From Kineococcus gynurae (GTDB lineage: Bacteria > Actinomycetota > Actinomycetes > Actinomycetales > Kineococcaceae), in NCBI RefSeq assembly GCF_050871315.1, contig NZ_JBJLRE010000023.1: 64,000 bases of DNA; one strand, 5' to 3'. The notes under the pieces are model-generated. The model searched no databases, was not told the origin of the DNA, and worked only from the letters and a program-made list of their open reading frames with translations. Each line of letters opens with the position of its first letter. Within the stretch, counting starts at the first letter, position 1. This document shows, one piece after another, positions 41,487 through 50,647 of the stretch. The position numbers and the translations under genes are program-made.

Positions 41487-42899
41487 ATGACCATCGTCGA
41501 CGGCCGCGCCGCGGCCCGCCTGCCCTTCCTGTCCCGGGTCCGGCGCCCGGTCTCGCCGGCGGGCCTGCGCCGTCGGGTGCGCGGGACGGTCGCCCTGCCC
41601 GGTGAACCCGGTTACGCGGCCGCCGCACCGTGGAACCGGGCGGCCGACGTGCGCCCGGCCGCCGTCGTCGCCGTGACCGGTCCCGACGACGTCGTGGAGG
41701 TGGTCCGGTTCGCGAGGCGGCAGGGCTGGACCGTCGCGGTGCAGCGCACCGGTCACGCCGGTGTCCCGGTCGGGGAACGCACGGTGCTCGTGCTCACCGA
41801 GGGCCTGGGCACGGTGACCGTCGACCCGGCACTGGGGTCCGCCCGGGTCGGTGCGGGCGTGGTGTGGGACGAGGTCCTCGCCGCCTCGTCGCCGCACGGC
41901 CTCGCCCCGCTGTGCGGCTCGGCGCCGGGGGTGGGGGTCGCCGGCATGCTCACCGGCGGGGGCCTGGGACCGGTCGCCCGGACCTACGGGGTGTCCTCGG
42001 ACCGGGTCACCGCGATCGAGGTCGTCACCGGCCGCGGGGAGCTGCGGCGCGCCACCGCCACCGAGAACGCCGACCTGTTCTGGGGTCTGCGCGGCGGCAA
42101 GGCGACGCTGGGCGTGGTGACGGCGGTGGAGTTCGACCTGGTGGCGCAACCCGAGCTGTTCGGCGGGTGCGTCTGGTTCGACGGGGCGGACGCGCCGGTC
42201 GTGCTCGAGGCCTGGCGGCGGATGGCCGAGGACCTGCCCGAGGCGGGGACGACGTCGGTGGCGCTCGTGCGGCTCCCCCCGATGCCCGGCGTGCCCGAGC
42301 CGTTGGCCGGTCGGACGACCGTGGCCGTCCGGTACGCCTGGACGGGTGACGACGCGTCCGGGGCGGCCCACCTGGCCCCGGTCCTGGCCGCGGCGACCCC
42401 CGTCCTCGGTGGCGTCGCCCGGATGCCCTACACGGCCATCGGCGCCATCCACGCCGACCCGGTCGACCCGATGCCGAGCCTGGAGCACCACACCCTGCTG
42501 CACGGCCTCCCCGCCGATGCCGTCACGGCCCTGCTCGACGTGGCCGGACCCGGCTCCGACTGCCTGCAGACCGTCGTGGAGCTGCGTCGACTGGGTGGGG
42601 CCGTCGCCCGGACGCCGCAGGTGCCCAGCGCGTACTGCCACCGGGACGCGGCGTACAGCCTGCTCGCCGTCGGGGTCCCCGTGGGCCCGGCCACGGCGGC
42701 CGTCCCGGCCGACGGGGCCCGGGTCGTCGCCGCGCTCGGCCCCTGGTCGACCGGCGGCATGCTGCCGAACTTCGGGGCGGCCACCGACCCGCAGCGCCTC
42801 GAGCGGACCTACGACCCCGAGACCCGTCGCCGCCTGGCCGCGCTGGCCCAGCAGCACGACCCGAGCGGGGTCTTCCGCACCGGGTTGGCCGTGCGCTGA
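41487..42899 (+). CDS. FAD-linked oxidoreductase, cytoplasmic type (second paralogue)
   Basis: A 470-residue paralogue of the protein at 36317 but without a signal peptide. The FAD domain carries VQRTGHAGVPVG (likely flavin-linked histidine) and GVAGMLTGGGLGPVARTYG. The C-terminus QQHDPSGVFRTG is the BBE-type tail. A cysteine in PLCGSAPG is not at the BBE second-linkage position by my alignment. The ATG has a GAGAGGA ribosome site; longer in-frame starts would run into the SARP-type repeats and promoter. The two enzymes may process one substrate inside and outside the cell. Confidence 0.82.
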   Translation: MTIVDGRAAARLPFLSRVRRPVSPAGLRRRVRGTVALPGEPGYAAAAPWNRAADVRPAAVVAVTGPDDVVEVVRFARRQGWTVAVQRTGHAGVPVGERTVLVLTEGLGTVTVDPALGSARVGAGVVWDEVLAASSPHGLAPLCGSAPGVGVAGMLTGGGLGPVARTYGVSSDRVTAIEVVTGRGELRRATATENADLFWGLRGGKATLGVVTAVEFDLVAQPELFGGCVWFDGADAPVVLEAWRRMAEDLPEAGTTSVALVRLPPMPGVPEPLAGRTTVAVRYAWTGDDASGAAHLAPVLAAATPVLGGVARMPYTAIGAIHADPVDPMPSLEHHTLLHGLPADAVTALLDVAGPGSDCLQTVVELRRLGGAVARTPQVPSAYCHRDAAYSLLAVGVPVGPATAAVPADGARVVAALGPWSTGGMLPNFGAATDPQRLERTYDPETRRRLAALAQQHDPSGVFRTGLAVR

Positions 42900-42954
42900 G
42901 CCGGTCGGTCCCGGCCGGCTTGTCCACCGGCAACCGGGGTGCGAGCGTTCCGGC

Positions 42955-43902
42955 GTGGCTGCGCCCGGGCGACCCCGCCTCCCCCTGACCGCCGGGTTCC
43001 CGCCCCCGCCGCCCGTCGGGCGCCCGGGCGATCCGGGGGTGACGCCCGTCGAGGGGCCCTACTGGGCGGTGACGGCCGAACGGGCGGTCCTGCTCGGCGG
43101 CACGGCGGCGATCCTGCTGCAGGTGGCCCACCCGCTGGTGGCGGCCGGGGTGGCGGGGCACTCCTCCTACGCGCTCGACCCGGCCCGGCGCCTGCTGGGG
43201 ACCATGGACGCGGTGCTGACCATCGCCTTCGGGGACACCGACCAGGCGCACGCGGTCGCCCGTCGCGTCGGGGCCCAGCACGCGCGGGTCCGCGGGACGA
43301 GCGCGGAGGGGGTGCCCTACCGGGCCCAGGACCCCGAGCTGGCCCGCTGGGTCCACGCGACGTTGGTGGTCACCGGCCTGGAGGTCGCCCGGCGCTGGAT
43401 CGGGCTGCGTCTCGACGACGCGGCCCGGGAGCGGTACTGGCGCGAGACCGCGCCCTTCGGGCGGTTGTTCGGGGTGCGGGCCCGCGACCTCGACACCGAC
43501 TTCGCGACCTTCCACGACTGGTTCCTGCGCACCCGGGACGGTCTCGTGGTCGGTCCCACGGCCCGGGGGATCGCCGCCGACCTGCTGGCGGTGCGTACCC
43601 GCCCGCCGGTCCCGGCCGGGCCCGTGCAGCGGATGCTCGTGGCCGACCTGCTCCCGCCCCGGCTGGCCGCGGAGTTCGGCTGCGCGCCGACCCCGGCCCG
43701 GCGCCGCGCGGCCGGGGTGACGAGCGCCCTGACCCGGGCCGGGTTGCCCCTGCTGCCGGAGTCCCTGCGCTGCTTCCCGCACCGGGCGCGGGCGCGGTCG
43801 CGGATCGCGGCGGGGGAGGGCTCGGGTCCCCCCGACGGCACTACGCCCACGGCGAACGGAGTGGCGGAACACCGCAGGTCAGGCGCAGGTTGGACCTCGT
43901 GA
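42955..43902 (+). CDS. DUF2236 (MpaB-like oxygenase family) protein
   Basis: A 315-residue helical protein. The family signature LQVAHPLVAAGVAGHSSYAL and the downstream WVHATLVVTGLEVARRW histidine motif match DUF2236/rubber-oxygenase-like haem proteins, several of which act as oxygenases. The reaction here is unknown. The GTG lies six bases after GAGCGT (leaderless type). Two imperfect CAAGC-like heptads (GCAACCG at 42930 and GCGAGCG at 42941) are 11 bases apart upstream, but the second overlaps the -10. It may belong with the adjacent oxidoreductases. Confidence 0.75.
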   Translation: MAAPGRPRLPLTAGFPPPPPVGRPGDPGVTPVEGPYWAVTAERAVLLGGTAAILLQVAHPLVAAGVAGHSSYALDPARRLLGTMDAVLTIAFGDTDQAHAVARRVGAQHARVRGTSAEGVPYRAQDPELARWVHATLVVTGLEVARRWIGLRLDDAARERYWRETAPFGRLFGVRARDLDTDFATFHDWFLRTRDGLVVGPTARGIAADLLAVRTRPPVPAGPVQRMLVADLLPPRLAAEFGCAPTPARRRAAGVTSALTRAGLPLLPESLRCFPHRARARSRIAAGEGSGPPDGTTPTANGVAEHRRSGAGWTS

Positions 43903-43972
43903 CGGGTGCCCCGGGCGGGCTCCCCCCGGCGCGGCGACGGTCGTGGGGAAGCACGTCCGTCGCACCCGGGAC

Positions 43973-43978
43973 TAGCAT
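43973..43978 (+). promoter_or_regulatory. Candidate -10 of the clpC promoter
   Basis: TAGCAT about 60 bases upstream of clpC, in a GGGACTAGCAT context. No -35 of quality is at the proper distance, and I could not find a ClgR- or CtsR-type operator. Confidence 0.35.
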
Positions 43979-44035
43979 CGGGATGGTCCGCTGGGGGAGC
44001 GCCCCCTGGACCCGACCACCCGCGAGGAGCGCCGC

Positions 44036-46537
44036 ATGTTCGAGAGGTTCACCGACCGCGCCCGACGGGTCGTCGTCCTGGCCCAAGAAGAGGCCCGGAT
44101 GCTCAACCACAACTACATCGGGACCGAGCACATCCTGCTCGGCCTGATCCACGAGGGCGAGGGCGTCGCGGCCAAGGCCCTGGAGTCCCTCGGCATCTCG
44201 CTGGACGCGGTCCGCGAGCAGGTCCAGGAGATCATCGGGCAGGGCCAGCAGGCCCCGTCGGGCCACATCCCCTTCACCCCGCGGGCGAAGAAGGTCCTGG
44301 AGCTGTCGCTGCGCGAGGCGCTGCAGCTCGGCCACAACTACATCGGGACCGAGCACATCCTGCTCGGCCTCATCCGCGAGGGCGAGGGCGTCGCCGCCCA
44401 GGTCCTCGTGAAGCTGGGCGCCGACCTGAACCGGGTCCGCCAGCAGGTCATCCAGCTGCTCAGCGGCTACCAGGGCAAGGAACCCGCCACCGCCGGCGGT
44501 CCCCAGGAGGGCACCCCGTCGGGTTCGCTGGTCCTCGACCAGTTCGGGCGCAACCTCACCCAGGCCGCCCGCGAGGGCAAGCTCGACCCGGTCATCGGTC
44601 GCGACCCGCAGATCGAGCGGGTCATGCAGGTGCTCTCCCGCCGCACCAAGAACAACCCGATCCTCATCGGGGAGCCGGGCGTCGGGAAGACTGCCGTCGT
44701 CGAGGGCCTCGCGCAGTCCGTCGTGCGCGGCGAGGTCCCGGAGACCCTCAAGGACAAGCAGATCTACACCCTCGACCTCGGTGCGCTGGTCGCCGGTTCC
44801 CGCTACCGCGGTGACTTCGAGGAGCGGCTGCGCAAGGTCCTCAAGGAGATCCGTACGCGCGGCGACATCATCCTGTTCATCGACGAGATCCACACCCTCG
44901 TCGGGGCCGGTGCCGCCGAGGGCGCGATCGACGCCGCCAGCATCCTCAAGCCGATGCTGGCCCGGGGTGAGCTGCAGACCATCGGGGCGACGACCCTCGA
45001 CGAGTACCGCAAGCACATCGAGAAGGACCCGGCCCTGGAGCGTCGTTTCCAGCCGATCCAGGTGCCCGAGCCGAACCTCGCCCACGCCATCGAGATCCTC
45101 AAGGGGCTGCGCGACCGGTACGAGGCCCACCACCGGGTCTCGATCACCGACGCCGCCCTGGTCGCGGCGGCGACGCTGGCCGACCGCTACGTCAACGACC
45201 GCTACCTGCCGGACAAGGCGATCGACCTGATCGACGAGGCCGGGGCCCGCTTGCGCATCCGTCGGATGACCGCACCGCCGGACCTGCGCGAGTTCGACGA
45301 GCGCATCGCCGACGTGCGCCGCGACAAGGAGTCCGCGATCGACGCGCAGGACTTCGAGAAGGCCGCCTCGTTGCGCGACAACGAGAAGAAGCTGCTGGCG
45401 CAGAAGGCCGAGCGCGAGAAGCAGTGGAAGGCCGGCGACATGGACGTGATCGCCGAGGTCGACGAGGAGCTGATCGCCGAGGTCCTCGCCACCGCCACCG
45501 GCATCCCGGTCGTGCGCCTCACCGAGGAGGAGTCCTCGCGGTTGCTCAACATGGAGGCCGAGCTCCACAAGCGCGTCATCGGTCAGAACGACGCGATCAA
45601 GGCGCTCTCGCAGGCCATCCGGCGCACCCGTGCGGGTCTGAAGGACCCGAAGCGCCCCGGTGGGTCGTTCATCTTCGCCGGCCCCACCGGCGTTGGGAAG
45701 ACCGAGCTCGCCAAGGCGCTCGCGGAGTTCCTCTTCGGCGAGGAGGACGCGCTCATCCAGCTCGACATGAGCGAGTTCTCCGAGAAGCACACCGTCTCGC
45801 GACTGTTCGGGTCCCCGCCCGGATACGTCGGCTACGAGGAGGGCGGGCAGCTCACCGAGAAGGTGCGCCGCAAGCCGTTCTCCGTCGTCCTCTTCGACGA
45901 GGTCGAGAAGGCGCACCCGGACATCTTCAACTCGCTGCTGCAGATCCTGGAGGACGGTCGCCTGACCGACTCCCAGGGCCGTTCGGTGGACTTCAAGAAC
46001 ACCGTGATCATCATGACCACCAACCTCGGGACGCGGGACATCTCCAAGGGCGTCTCCACCGGCTTCGCCGCCGGGGCGAGCTCGGGGCAGACGAACTACG
46101 ACCGGATGAAGGCCAAGGTCAACGACGAGCTGAAGCAGCACTTCCGCCCGGAGTTCCTGAACCGCGTCGACGACATGGTCGTGTTCCCGCAGCTGACCCA
46201 GGAGGAGATCGTCCAGATCGTCGACCTCTTCCTGGTCCGCCTCGACAGCCGCCTGAAGGACAAGGACATGGGCATCGAGCTCACGCCCTCGGCCAAGCAG
46301 CTGCTGGCGACCAAGGGGTACGACCCGGTGCTCGGGGCCCGGCCGCTGCGCCGGACCATCCAGCGCGACATCGAGGACGTCCTGTCCGAGAAGATCCTGT
46401 TCGGCGACCTGCGCGCCGGTCAGATCGTCTCGGTGGACACCTCGGGCGAGGGTGCCGACGCCGTCTTCACCTTCGAGGGCACCGACAAGGAGGACCTCCC
46501 GGTCACCGTGCCCGTGGGCGACGGCGTGAACGACTGA
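44036..46537 (+). CDS. clpC: ClpC-type Clp protease ATPase subunit
   Basis: An 833-residue AAA+ unfoldase that feeds ClpP and is essential in many actinobacteria. Two N-terminal Clp repeats (residues 1-145) share the near-identical segment HNYIGTEHILLGLI. D1 has Walker A GEPGVGKTAVVEG (about 211) and Walker B ILFIDEIHTLVG. The middle region has a UVR-like coiled coil (about 420-455, DKESAIDAQDFEKAASLRDN). D2 has Walker A GPTGVGKTELAKAL (about 549) and VLFDEVEKAHPD. The ATG has a GAGGAG site. A terminator follows, so it is transcribed alone. Confidence 0.97.
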   Translation: MFERFTDRARRVVVLAQEEARMLNHNYIGTEHILLGLIHEGEGVAAKALESLGISLDAVREQVQEIIGQGQQAPSGHIPFTPRAKKVLELSLREALQLGHNYIGTEHILLGLIREGEGVAAQVLVKLGADLNRVRQQVIQLLSGYQGKEPATAGGPQEGTPSGSLVLDQFGRNLTQAAREGKLDPVIGRDPQIERVMQVLSRRTKNNPILIGEPGVGKTAVVEGLAQSVVRGEVPETLKDKQIYTLDLGALVAGSRYRGDFEERLRKVLKEIRTRGDIILFIDEIHTLVGAGAAEGAIDAASILKPMLARGELQTIGATTLDEYRKHIEKDPALERRFQPIQVPEPNLAHAIEILKGLRDRYEAHHRVSITDAALVAAATLADRYVNDRYLPDKAIDLIDEAGARLRIRRMTAPPDLREFDERIADVRRDKESAIDAQDFEKAASLRDNEKKLLAQKAEREKQWKAGDMDVIAEVDEELIAEVLATATGIPVVRLTEEESSRLLNMEAELHKRVIGQNDAIKALSQAIRRTRAGLKDPKRPGGSFIFAGPTGVGKTELAKALAEFLFGEEDALIQLDMSEFSEKHTVSRLFGSPPGYVGYEEGGQLTEKVRRKPFSVVLFDEVEKAHPDIFNSLLQILEDGRLTDSQGRSVDFKNTVIIMTTNLGTRDISKGVSTGFAAGASSGQTNYDRMKAKVNDELKQHFRPEFLNRVDDMVVFPQLTQEEIVQIVDLFLVRLDSRLKDKDMGIELTPSAKQLLATKGYDPVLGARPLRRTIQRDIEDVLSEKILFGDLRAGQIVSVDTSGEGADAVFTFEGTDKEDLPVTVPVGDGVND

Positions 46538-46554
46538 CGCCCGACCGCACCGAT

Positions 46555-46592
46555 CGTCGGCCCGGTCCCCGCACGCGGGGGCCGGGCCGACG
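46555..46592 (+). terminator. Terminator after clpC
   Basis: CGTCGGCCCGG pairs with CCGGGCCGACG, extended by CCCCG/CGGGG around a small loop, 18 bases after the clpC stop. Confidence 0.85.
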
Positions 46593-46644
46593 TGCGTCCG
46601 GGGTGACCTCGCCGGGGGCGCCGACGTCTGCCAGGATCGGCGGG

Positions 46645-47241
46645 ATGTCCCCGGCACCCCTGATCCGCGTGCGCCCGGCCCGGACGAGCGACGTCCCGGC
46701 GATCCGCGCCCTGGTCGAGGGTTACGCCGTCGAGCGCATCCTGCTGGCGAAGGAACTCATCACCCTCTACGAGTCGGTGCAGGAGTTCGTCGTCGCCGAC
46801 CTCGTCGACACCGACGGGGGCGACGGCTCCGACGAGGCGGCGGCCCCCGGCCCGGTCCGACTCGTGGGCTGCGGGGCGGTCCACGTGCTCTGGGAGGACC
46901 TCGCCGAGGTCCGCACGCTGGCCGTCGACCGCTCGGTGCGCGGGGCCGGCATCGGGCACCGCCTGCTGGACGCGTTGCTGCGCAAGGCCGACGACCTCGG
47001 CGTGCGCCGGTTGTTCTGCCTGACGTTCGAGACCGCGTTCTTCGCCGCGCACGGGTTCGAGGAGATCGAGGGGACGCCGGTGGCGCCGGAGGTCTACGCC
47101 GAGATGCTCCGCTCCCACGACGAGGGGGTCGCCGAGTTCCTGGACCTCGCGCGGGTCAAACCGAACACCCTGGGCAACTCGAGGATGTTGCGGATCGCGG
47201 CCCCGGTCGCTGCCGCGACCGGAACGGAGGGGACGACGTGA
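46645..47241 (+). CDS. Amino-acid N-acetyltransferase (short ArgA type)
   Basis: A 198-residue single-domain GNAT enzyme resembling the short N-acetylglutamate synthases of actinobacteria. It begins IRVRPARTSDVPAIRALVEGY, has the acetyl-CoA loop VDRSVRGAGIGHRLLDALL and ends with FCLTFETAFFAAHGFEEIEG. It would acetylate glutamate in the first step of arginine synthesis. The ATG lies seven bases after CAGGAT, a leaderless promoter. The stop overlaps the gluconokinase GTG by four bases. Confidence 0.78.
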   Translation: MSPAPLIRVRPARTSDVPAIRALVEGYAVERILLAKELITLYESVQEFVVADLVDTDGGDGSDEAAAPGPVRLVGCGAVHVLWEDLAEVRTLAVDRSVRGAGIGHRLLDALLRKADDLGVRRLFCLTFETAFFAAHGFEEIEGTPVAPEVYAEMLRSHDEGVAEFLDLARVKPNTLGNSRMLRIAAPVAAATGTEGTT

Positions 47242-47741
47242 ACGCAACCACGACGGTCGTGGTGATGGGGGTCTCCGGCAGCGGCAAGACCACCGTCGCC
47301 GAGGGCATCGCCGCCGAGCGGGGGTGGCCCTTCGCCGAGGGTGACGACTTCCACCCCGAGGCCAACGTCGAGAAGATGCGGTCGGGGCACCCGCTCACCG
47401 ACGAGGACCGCTGGCCCTGGCTGCGGACCATCGCCGGCTGGATCTCGGAGCGTCAGGAGGCCGGGGAGTCGGTCGTGGTGACCTGTTCCGCGCTGCGCCG
47501 GGTCTACCGTGACCTGCTGCGTGAGCAGAACCCCTCGGTGGTGTTCTGCGAGCTCAAGGTGCCCGACGCCGTGCTCGCGGACCGGCTCGCCCACCGCCAG
47601 GGCCACTACATGCCGGCCTCGTTGCTGCGCAGCCAGCTCGACACCCTCGAGGACCTGGGCGAGGACGAGCCCGGTTTCACCGTGCTGGTCGACGGCGGTC
47701 CCGACGAGGTGCTCCGCAAGGTCCTCGCCCACCTCCCCTGA
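47238..47741 (+). CDS. gntK: Gluconokinase
   Basis: Phosphorylates gluconate to 6-phosphogluconate. The 167-residue P-loop kinase has Walker A GVSGSGKTT, then the GntK-type substrate segment FAEGDDFHPEANVEKMRSG, LTDEDRWPWL, VVTCSALRRVYRDLLR and GHYMPASLLRSQLDTLE. It is translationally coupled to the acetyltransferase gene; a metabolic link between the two is not evident. It converges with mutY. Confidence 0.92.
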   Translation: MNATTTVVVMGVSGSGKTTVAEGIAAERGWPFAEGDDFHPEANVEKMRSGHPLTDEDRWPWLRTIAGWISERQEAGESVVVTCSALRRVYRDLLREQNPSVVFCELKVPDAVLADRLAHRQGHYMPASLLRSQLDTLEDLGEDEPGFTVLVDGGPDEVLRKVLAHLP

Positions 47742-47742
47742 C

Positions 47743-48663
47743 TCAGCGGGTGCGGGGGAGGGTGAAGGTGCCGTCCTCCAGGGGTTCGACCAGACCGTCG
47801 GCGACGAGGGAGTCCAGGCAGCGTTCGCGCTGGACCGGGTCGGTCGTCCAGGCCGCCTGCAGGATGTCGGGGGTCACCGGTCCGGGGGCCTCGCGCAGGA
47901 CGGCCAGCAAGCGGCCCCGGACCTGACGGTCGGTCCCCGCCCAGGCCTGACCGCGGCGCGCCGGACCGGTGGAGGCGGGGCGCCCGCGCCGGGTCCACCG
48001 GCAGAGGTCGGCGATCGGGCACGCGTCGCAGCGCGGGGAACGGGCCGTGCAGACGAGGGCCCCGAGCTCCATGACGGCGATCGACCACCGGGCGGCCGTG
48101 GGCCGGTCGTCGGGGAGGACCTCCTCGGCCAGGCGGGACTCGGCCCGGGTCAGGGCGGGCGCCGGTTCCGCGTCCCCGGTCACCGCCCGGGCGAGCACCC
48201 GGCGCACGTTGGTGTCGACCACGGCGTGGCGCTGCCCGAAGGCGAAGACCGCGACCGCGGCGGCCGTGTAGACGCCGATGCCGGGCAGGGCCAGCAGGGC
48301 CGCGTGGTCGGCCGGGACCTCACCCCCGTGCTGCTCGACGATCGCCACCGCCGCCGCGTGCAGGCGCAGCGCCCGACGGGGGTAGCCGAGCCGGTCCCAG
48401 TGCCGCACCGCGTCCCCGGGCGGGGCGGCGGCCAGGTCGCCCGGCGTGGGCCAGCGCTCCATCCACTCCCGCCAGCGGGGGAGGACCCGTAGGACGGGCG
48501 TCTGCTGCAGCATGATCTCGCTGACCAGGACCCCCCAGGGAGAGACACCGGGGGTGCGCCAGGGAAGGTCGCGGGCCTGCTCCGCGTAGAAGCGCAGCAC
48601 GCGCTCGTGCAGCGCGCCGATCTCGGGCGGAGGGGCGGGGGCGGGATCCGGGCGGTGGGGCAT
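47743..48663 (-). CDS. mutY: A/G-specific adenine glycosylase
   Basis: Removes adenine mispaired with 8-oxoguanine. The 306-residue protein has the helix-hairpin-helix and catalytic aspartate (LPGIGVYTAAAVAVFAFGQR then AVVDTNVRRVLAR), the MLQQTPV segment and the iron-sulfur cluster cysteines in CTARSPRCDACPIADLC (Cys-X6-Cys-X2-Cys-X5-Cys). The NUDIX-like C-terminal domain of E. coli MutY is absent, as in other short actinobacterial forms. A CACGAT box lies nine bases before the ATG. Confidence 0.92.
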   Translation of the reverse strand: MPHRPDPAPAPPPEIGALHERVLRFYAEQARDLPWRTPGVSPWGVLVSEIMLQQTPVLRVLPRWREWMERWPTPGDLAAAPPGDAVRHWDRLGYPRRALRLHAAAVAIVEQHGGEVPADHAALLALPGIGVYTAAAVAVFAFGQRHAVVDTNVRRVLARAVTGDAEPAPALTRAESRLAEEVLPDDRPTAARWSIAVMELGALVCTARSPRCDACPIADLCRWTRRGRPASTGPARRGQAWAGTDRQVRGRLLAVLREAPGPVTPDILQAAWTTDPVQRERCLDSLVADGLVEPLEDGTFTLPRTR

Positions 48664-48855
48664 GGCGGTGGCATCGTGCCACCCCGCCGGCGCCGCTCCC
48701 AGGGAGGGCGCCCCGGACGGGTGGACCGCGAACCGTCAGGACTCGGTCACCCAGCGTGAGTCGTTGCGGGACAGTCTCGTCGGGGGCGCGCGGGCGGCCG
48801 GGAGCCTCGGCGCGCCTGCCCCGATCGTCCGGCGGGCCCGCCTAGCGTTCCCCCG

Positions 48856-49557
48856 GTGAGCAGCGTGCTGCATCCTGTGGGGCCCGAGGGCCGCTCCACC
48901 TACTGGCGTCGACGCGTGGTGGTGCTGGTCGTCCTCGTGGCGCTCGTCGCCGGTGTCGTGTGGGGGGTAACCGCCCTGGTCGGCGGGGGCGAGGAGGACC
49001 CGGCCGTCACCCGCCTCGACCCTACGGCGACGTCGCCGACGGTGAACGCGGGCGGCTCCCCGTCGACGCCCGCGTCGCCCGACGCGTCGCCGTCGGAGGC
49101 GGCGAGCCCCTCCGGGTCGGCGTCCGAGTCGGCGTCGGCGACCGCGGGTGCGGCCTGCCCGGCCGACGGGCTCACCTCGGCGGTGTCGACCACCGCGAGC
49201 AACTACGGCCCCCAGGCCGTCCCCCAGCTCGTGCTGAGCGTGGTCAACGCCGGGGCGGCGCCCTGCACGGTCGAGATCGGGGCGGGCAACGTCACCTTCA
49301 CCGTCGCCGACTCCAGCGGGGCGCGGGTCTGGTCCAACGTGGACTGCCAGACCAGCAGCCGGATCGCCGAGGTGACGCTGCAGGCCAAGGGGTCGGACGA
49401 CGACGACACCTCGGCGCGGGTGAACTGGCCGCGCACCCGCTCGGCGGCCGGGTGCCCCTCGAACCTCGCCGACGTGCCGCCGGGGGAGTACACGGTGAGC
49501 GTGACCCGGGCCGGCGTGGAGGCCGGTCGGGCGACGTTCTCGATCGCCGGCAGCTGA
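48856..49557 (+). CDS. Membrane-anchored extracytoplasmic protein of unknown function
   Basis: A 233-residue protein with an N-terminal anchor (about residues 19-42, WRRRVVVLVVLVALVAGVVW), a Ser/Ala/Pro-rich spacer (about 50-95) and a C-terminal all-beta domain. The domain has three cysteines (ACPADGL, APCTVEIG, VDCQTS) plus GCPSN, suggesting disulfides, and ends GEYTVSVTRAGVEAGRATFSI. It resembles extracellular Ig-like or DUF4232-type domains. The GTG lies seven bases after TAGCGT. It sits between mutY and disA with only seven bases to the convergent disA stop. Confidence 0.7.
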   Translation: MSSVLHPVGPEGRSTYWRRRVVVLVVLVALVAGVVWGVTALVGGGEEDPAVTRLDPTATSPTVNAGGSPSTPASPDASPSEAASPSGSASESASATAGAACPADGLTSAVSTTASNYGPQAVPQLVLSVVNAGAAPCTVEIGAGNVTFTVADSSGARVWSNVDCQTSSRIAEVTLQAKGSDDDDTSARVNWPRTRSAAGCPSNLADVPPGEYTVSVTRAGVEAGRATFSIAGS

Positions 49558-49564
49558 CCCGGGG

Positions 49565-50647
49565 TCAGACGTAGCGTTCGAGGATGCTGGACTCGGCGAG
49601 CCGGGACAGCCCCTCGCGCACCGCCCGGGCCCGCTGCTCGCCCACGCCGTCGACGGTCATCAGGTCGTCGATGCCGGCGGCGAGGAGTTTCTGCAGGTCC
49701 CCGAACTGGTCGACGAGACGTTCGACGATCGCCCCCGGCAGGCGCGGGATGCGGTGCAGCAGACGGAACCCGCGCGGCGAGACCGCGGAGTCCAGGGAGT
49801 CACCGCCGACCGAGAACCCGAGGACGCGGGCCACCTGGGTCAGGTCCACGAGATCGGTGGAACCCAGGTCGGCGAGATCGGCCAGGACCTGTTCCAGGGG
49901 CCCCTCGTGCCGGGTGGACTCCAGGTAGTCGCGGACCACGAGCTCCCGGTCCGGGCTGACCCCGCCCACCAGTTCGTCGAGCTGCAGGGACAGCAGCCGG
50001 CCGTCGACGCCGAGCTCGACCACGTACCCCGCGATCTCGTCGGCGATGCGACGCACCATCTCGATGCGCTGCACGACCGCGCTGACGTCGCGGACCGTGA
50101 CCAGGTCCTCGATCTCCAACGCCGACAGGGTCCCGGTCACCTCGTCCAACCGGGCGCGGTAGCGCTCCAGGGTGGCGAGCGCCTGGTTCGCGCGGCCGAG
50201 GATCGCGTCGGAACCCTCCAGCACGTACCGGCGGGAGTTCAGGTAGACCGCGACGATGCGCATGGACTGCGACACCGAGATGACCGGGAAACCCGTCTGC
50301 TTGGCCACGCGCTCGGCGGTGCGGTGCCGGGTCCCGGACTCAGAGGTCTCGATCGAGGAGTCGGGGACCAGCTGCACGGCGGCGCGCAGGATCCGTCCGC
50401 ACTCGCGGTCGCAGACGATCGCCCCGTCCATCTTCGCCAGTTCGCGCAGGCGTGTGGCGGAGAACTCGACGTCGAGGCTGAAACCCCCGGTGGAGAGGCT
50501 GTCGACCGTCTTGTCGAAACCCAGGACGATGAGGGCACCGGTGCGCCCGCGCAGGATGCGCTCCAGGCCGTCACGGAGTTCGGTGCCCGGGGCGACCGCG
50601 GCCAGGGTGGCCCGGAGCAACTCCTCGGGACTGCGTTCTGTCGCCAC
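49565..50647 (-). CDS. disA: DNA-integrity scanning diadenylate cyclase
   Basis: Makes cyclic di-AMP and scans DNA. The 360-residue protein has an N-terminal DAC domain with the catalytic MDGAIVCD (DGA) and GTRHRTAERVAK (RHR) motifs, a helical middle and a C-terminal helix-hairpin-helix DNA-binding domain (VDGVGEQRARAVREGLSRL). I prefer the GTG at 50647, because GGGGAG sits six bases upstream and the length is then normal; an earlier in-frame GTG at 50695 has no ribosome site. It lies downstream of radA on the same strand, a conserved pair. Confidence 0.93.
   Translation of the reverse strand: MATERSPEELLRATLAAVAPGTELRDGLERILRGRTGALIVLGFDKTVDSLSTGGFSLDVEFSATRLRELAKMDGAIVCDRECGRILRAAVQLVPDSSIETSESGTRHRTAERVAKQTGFPVISVSQSMRIVAVYLNSRRYVLEGSDAILGRANQALATLERYRARLDEVTGTLSALEIEDLVTVRDVSAVVQRIEMVRRIADEIAGYVVELGVDGRLLSLQLDELVGGVSPDRELVVRDYLESTRHEGPLEQVLADLADLGSTDLVDLTQVARVLGFSVGGDSLDSAVSPRGFRLLHRIPRLPGAIVERLVDQFGDLQKLLAAGIDDLMTVDGVGEQRARAVREGLSRLAESSILERYV

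Noticed and set aside
41890..41960. Bicovalent flavin attachment in the second FAD oxidoreductase
   Set aside because: The cysteine in PLCGSAPG is two residues out of place compared with the berberine-bridge enzyme cysteine; only the histidine link is supported.
37665..42857. Minus-strand open frame of more than 1700 codons across the SARP region
   Set aside because: It is antisense to well-supported genes and its composition (Gln/Gly/Arg/Pro-rich) is typical of shadow frames in very GC-rich DNA.
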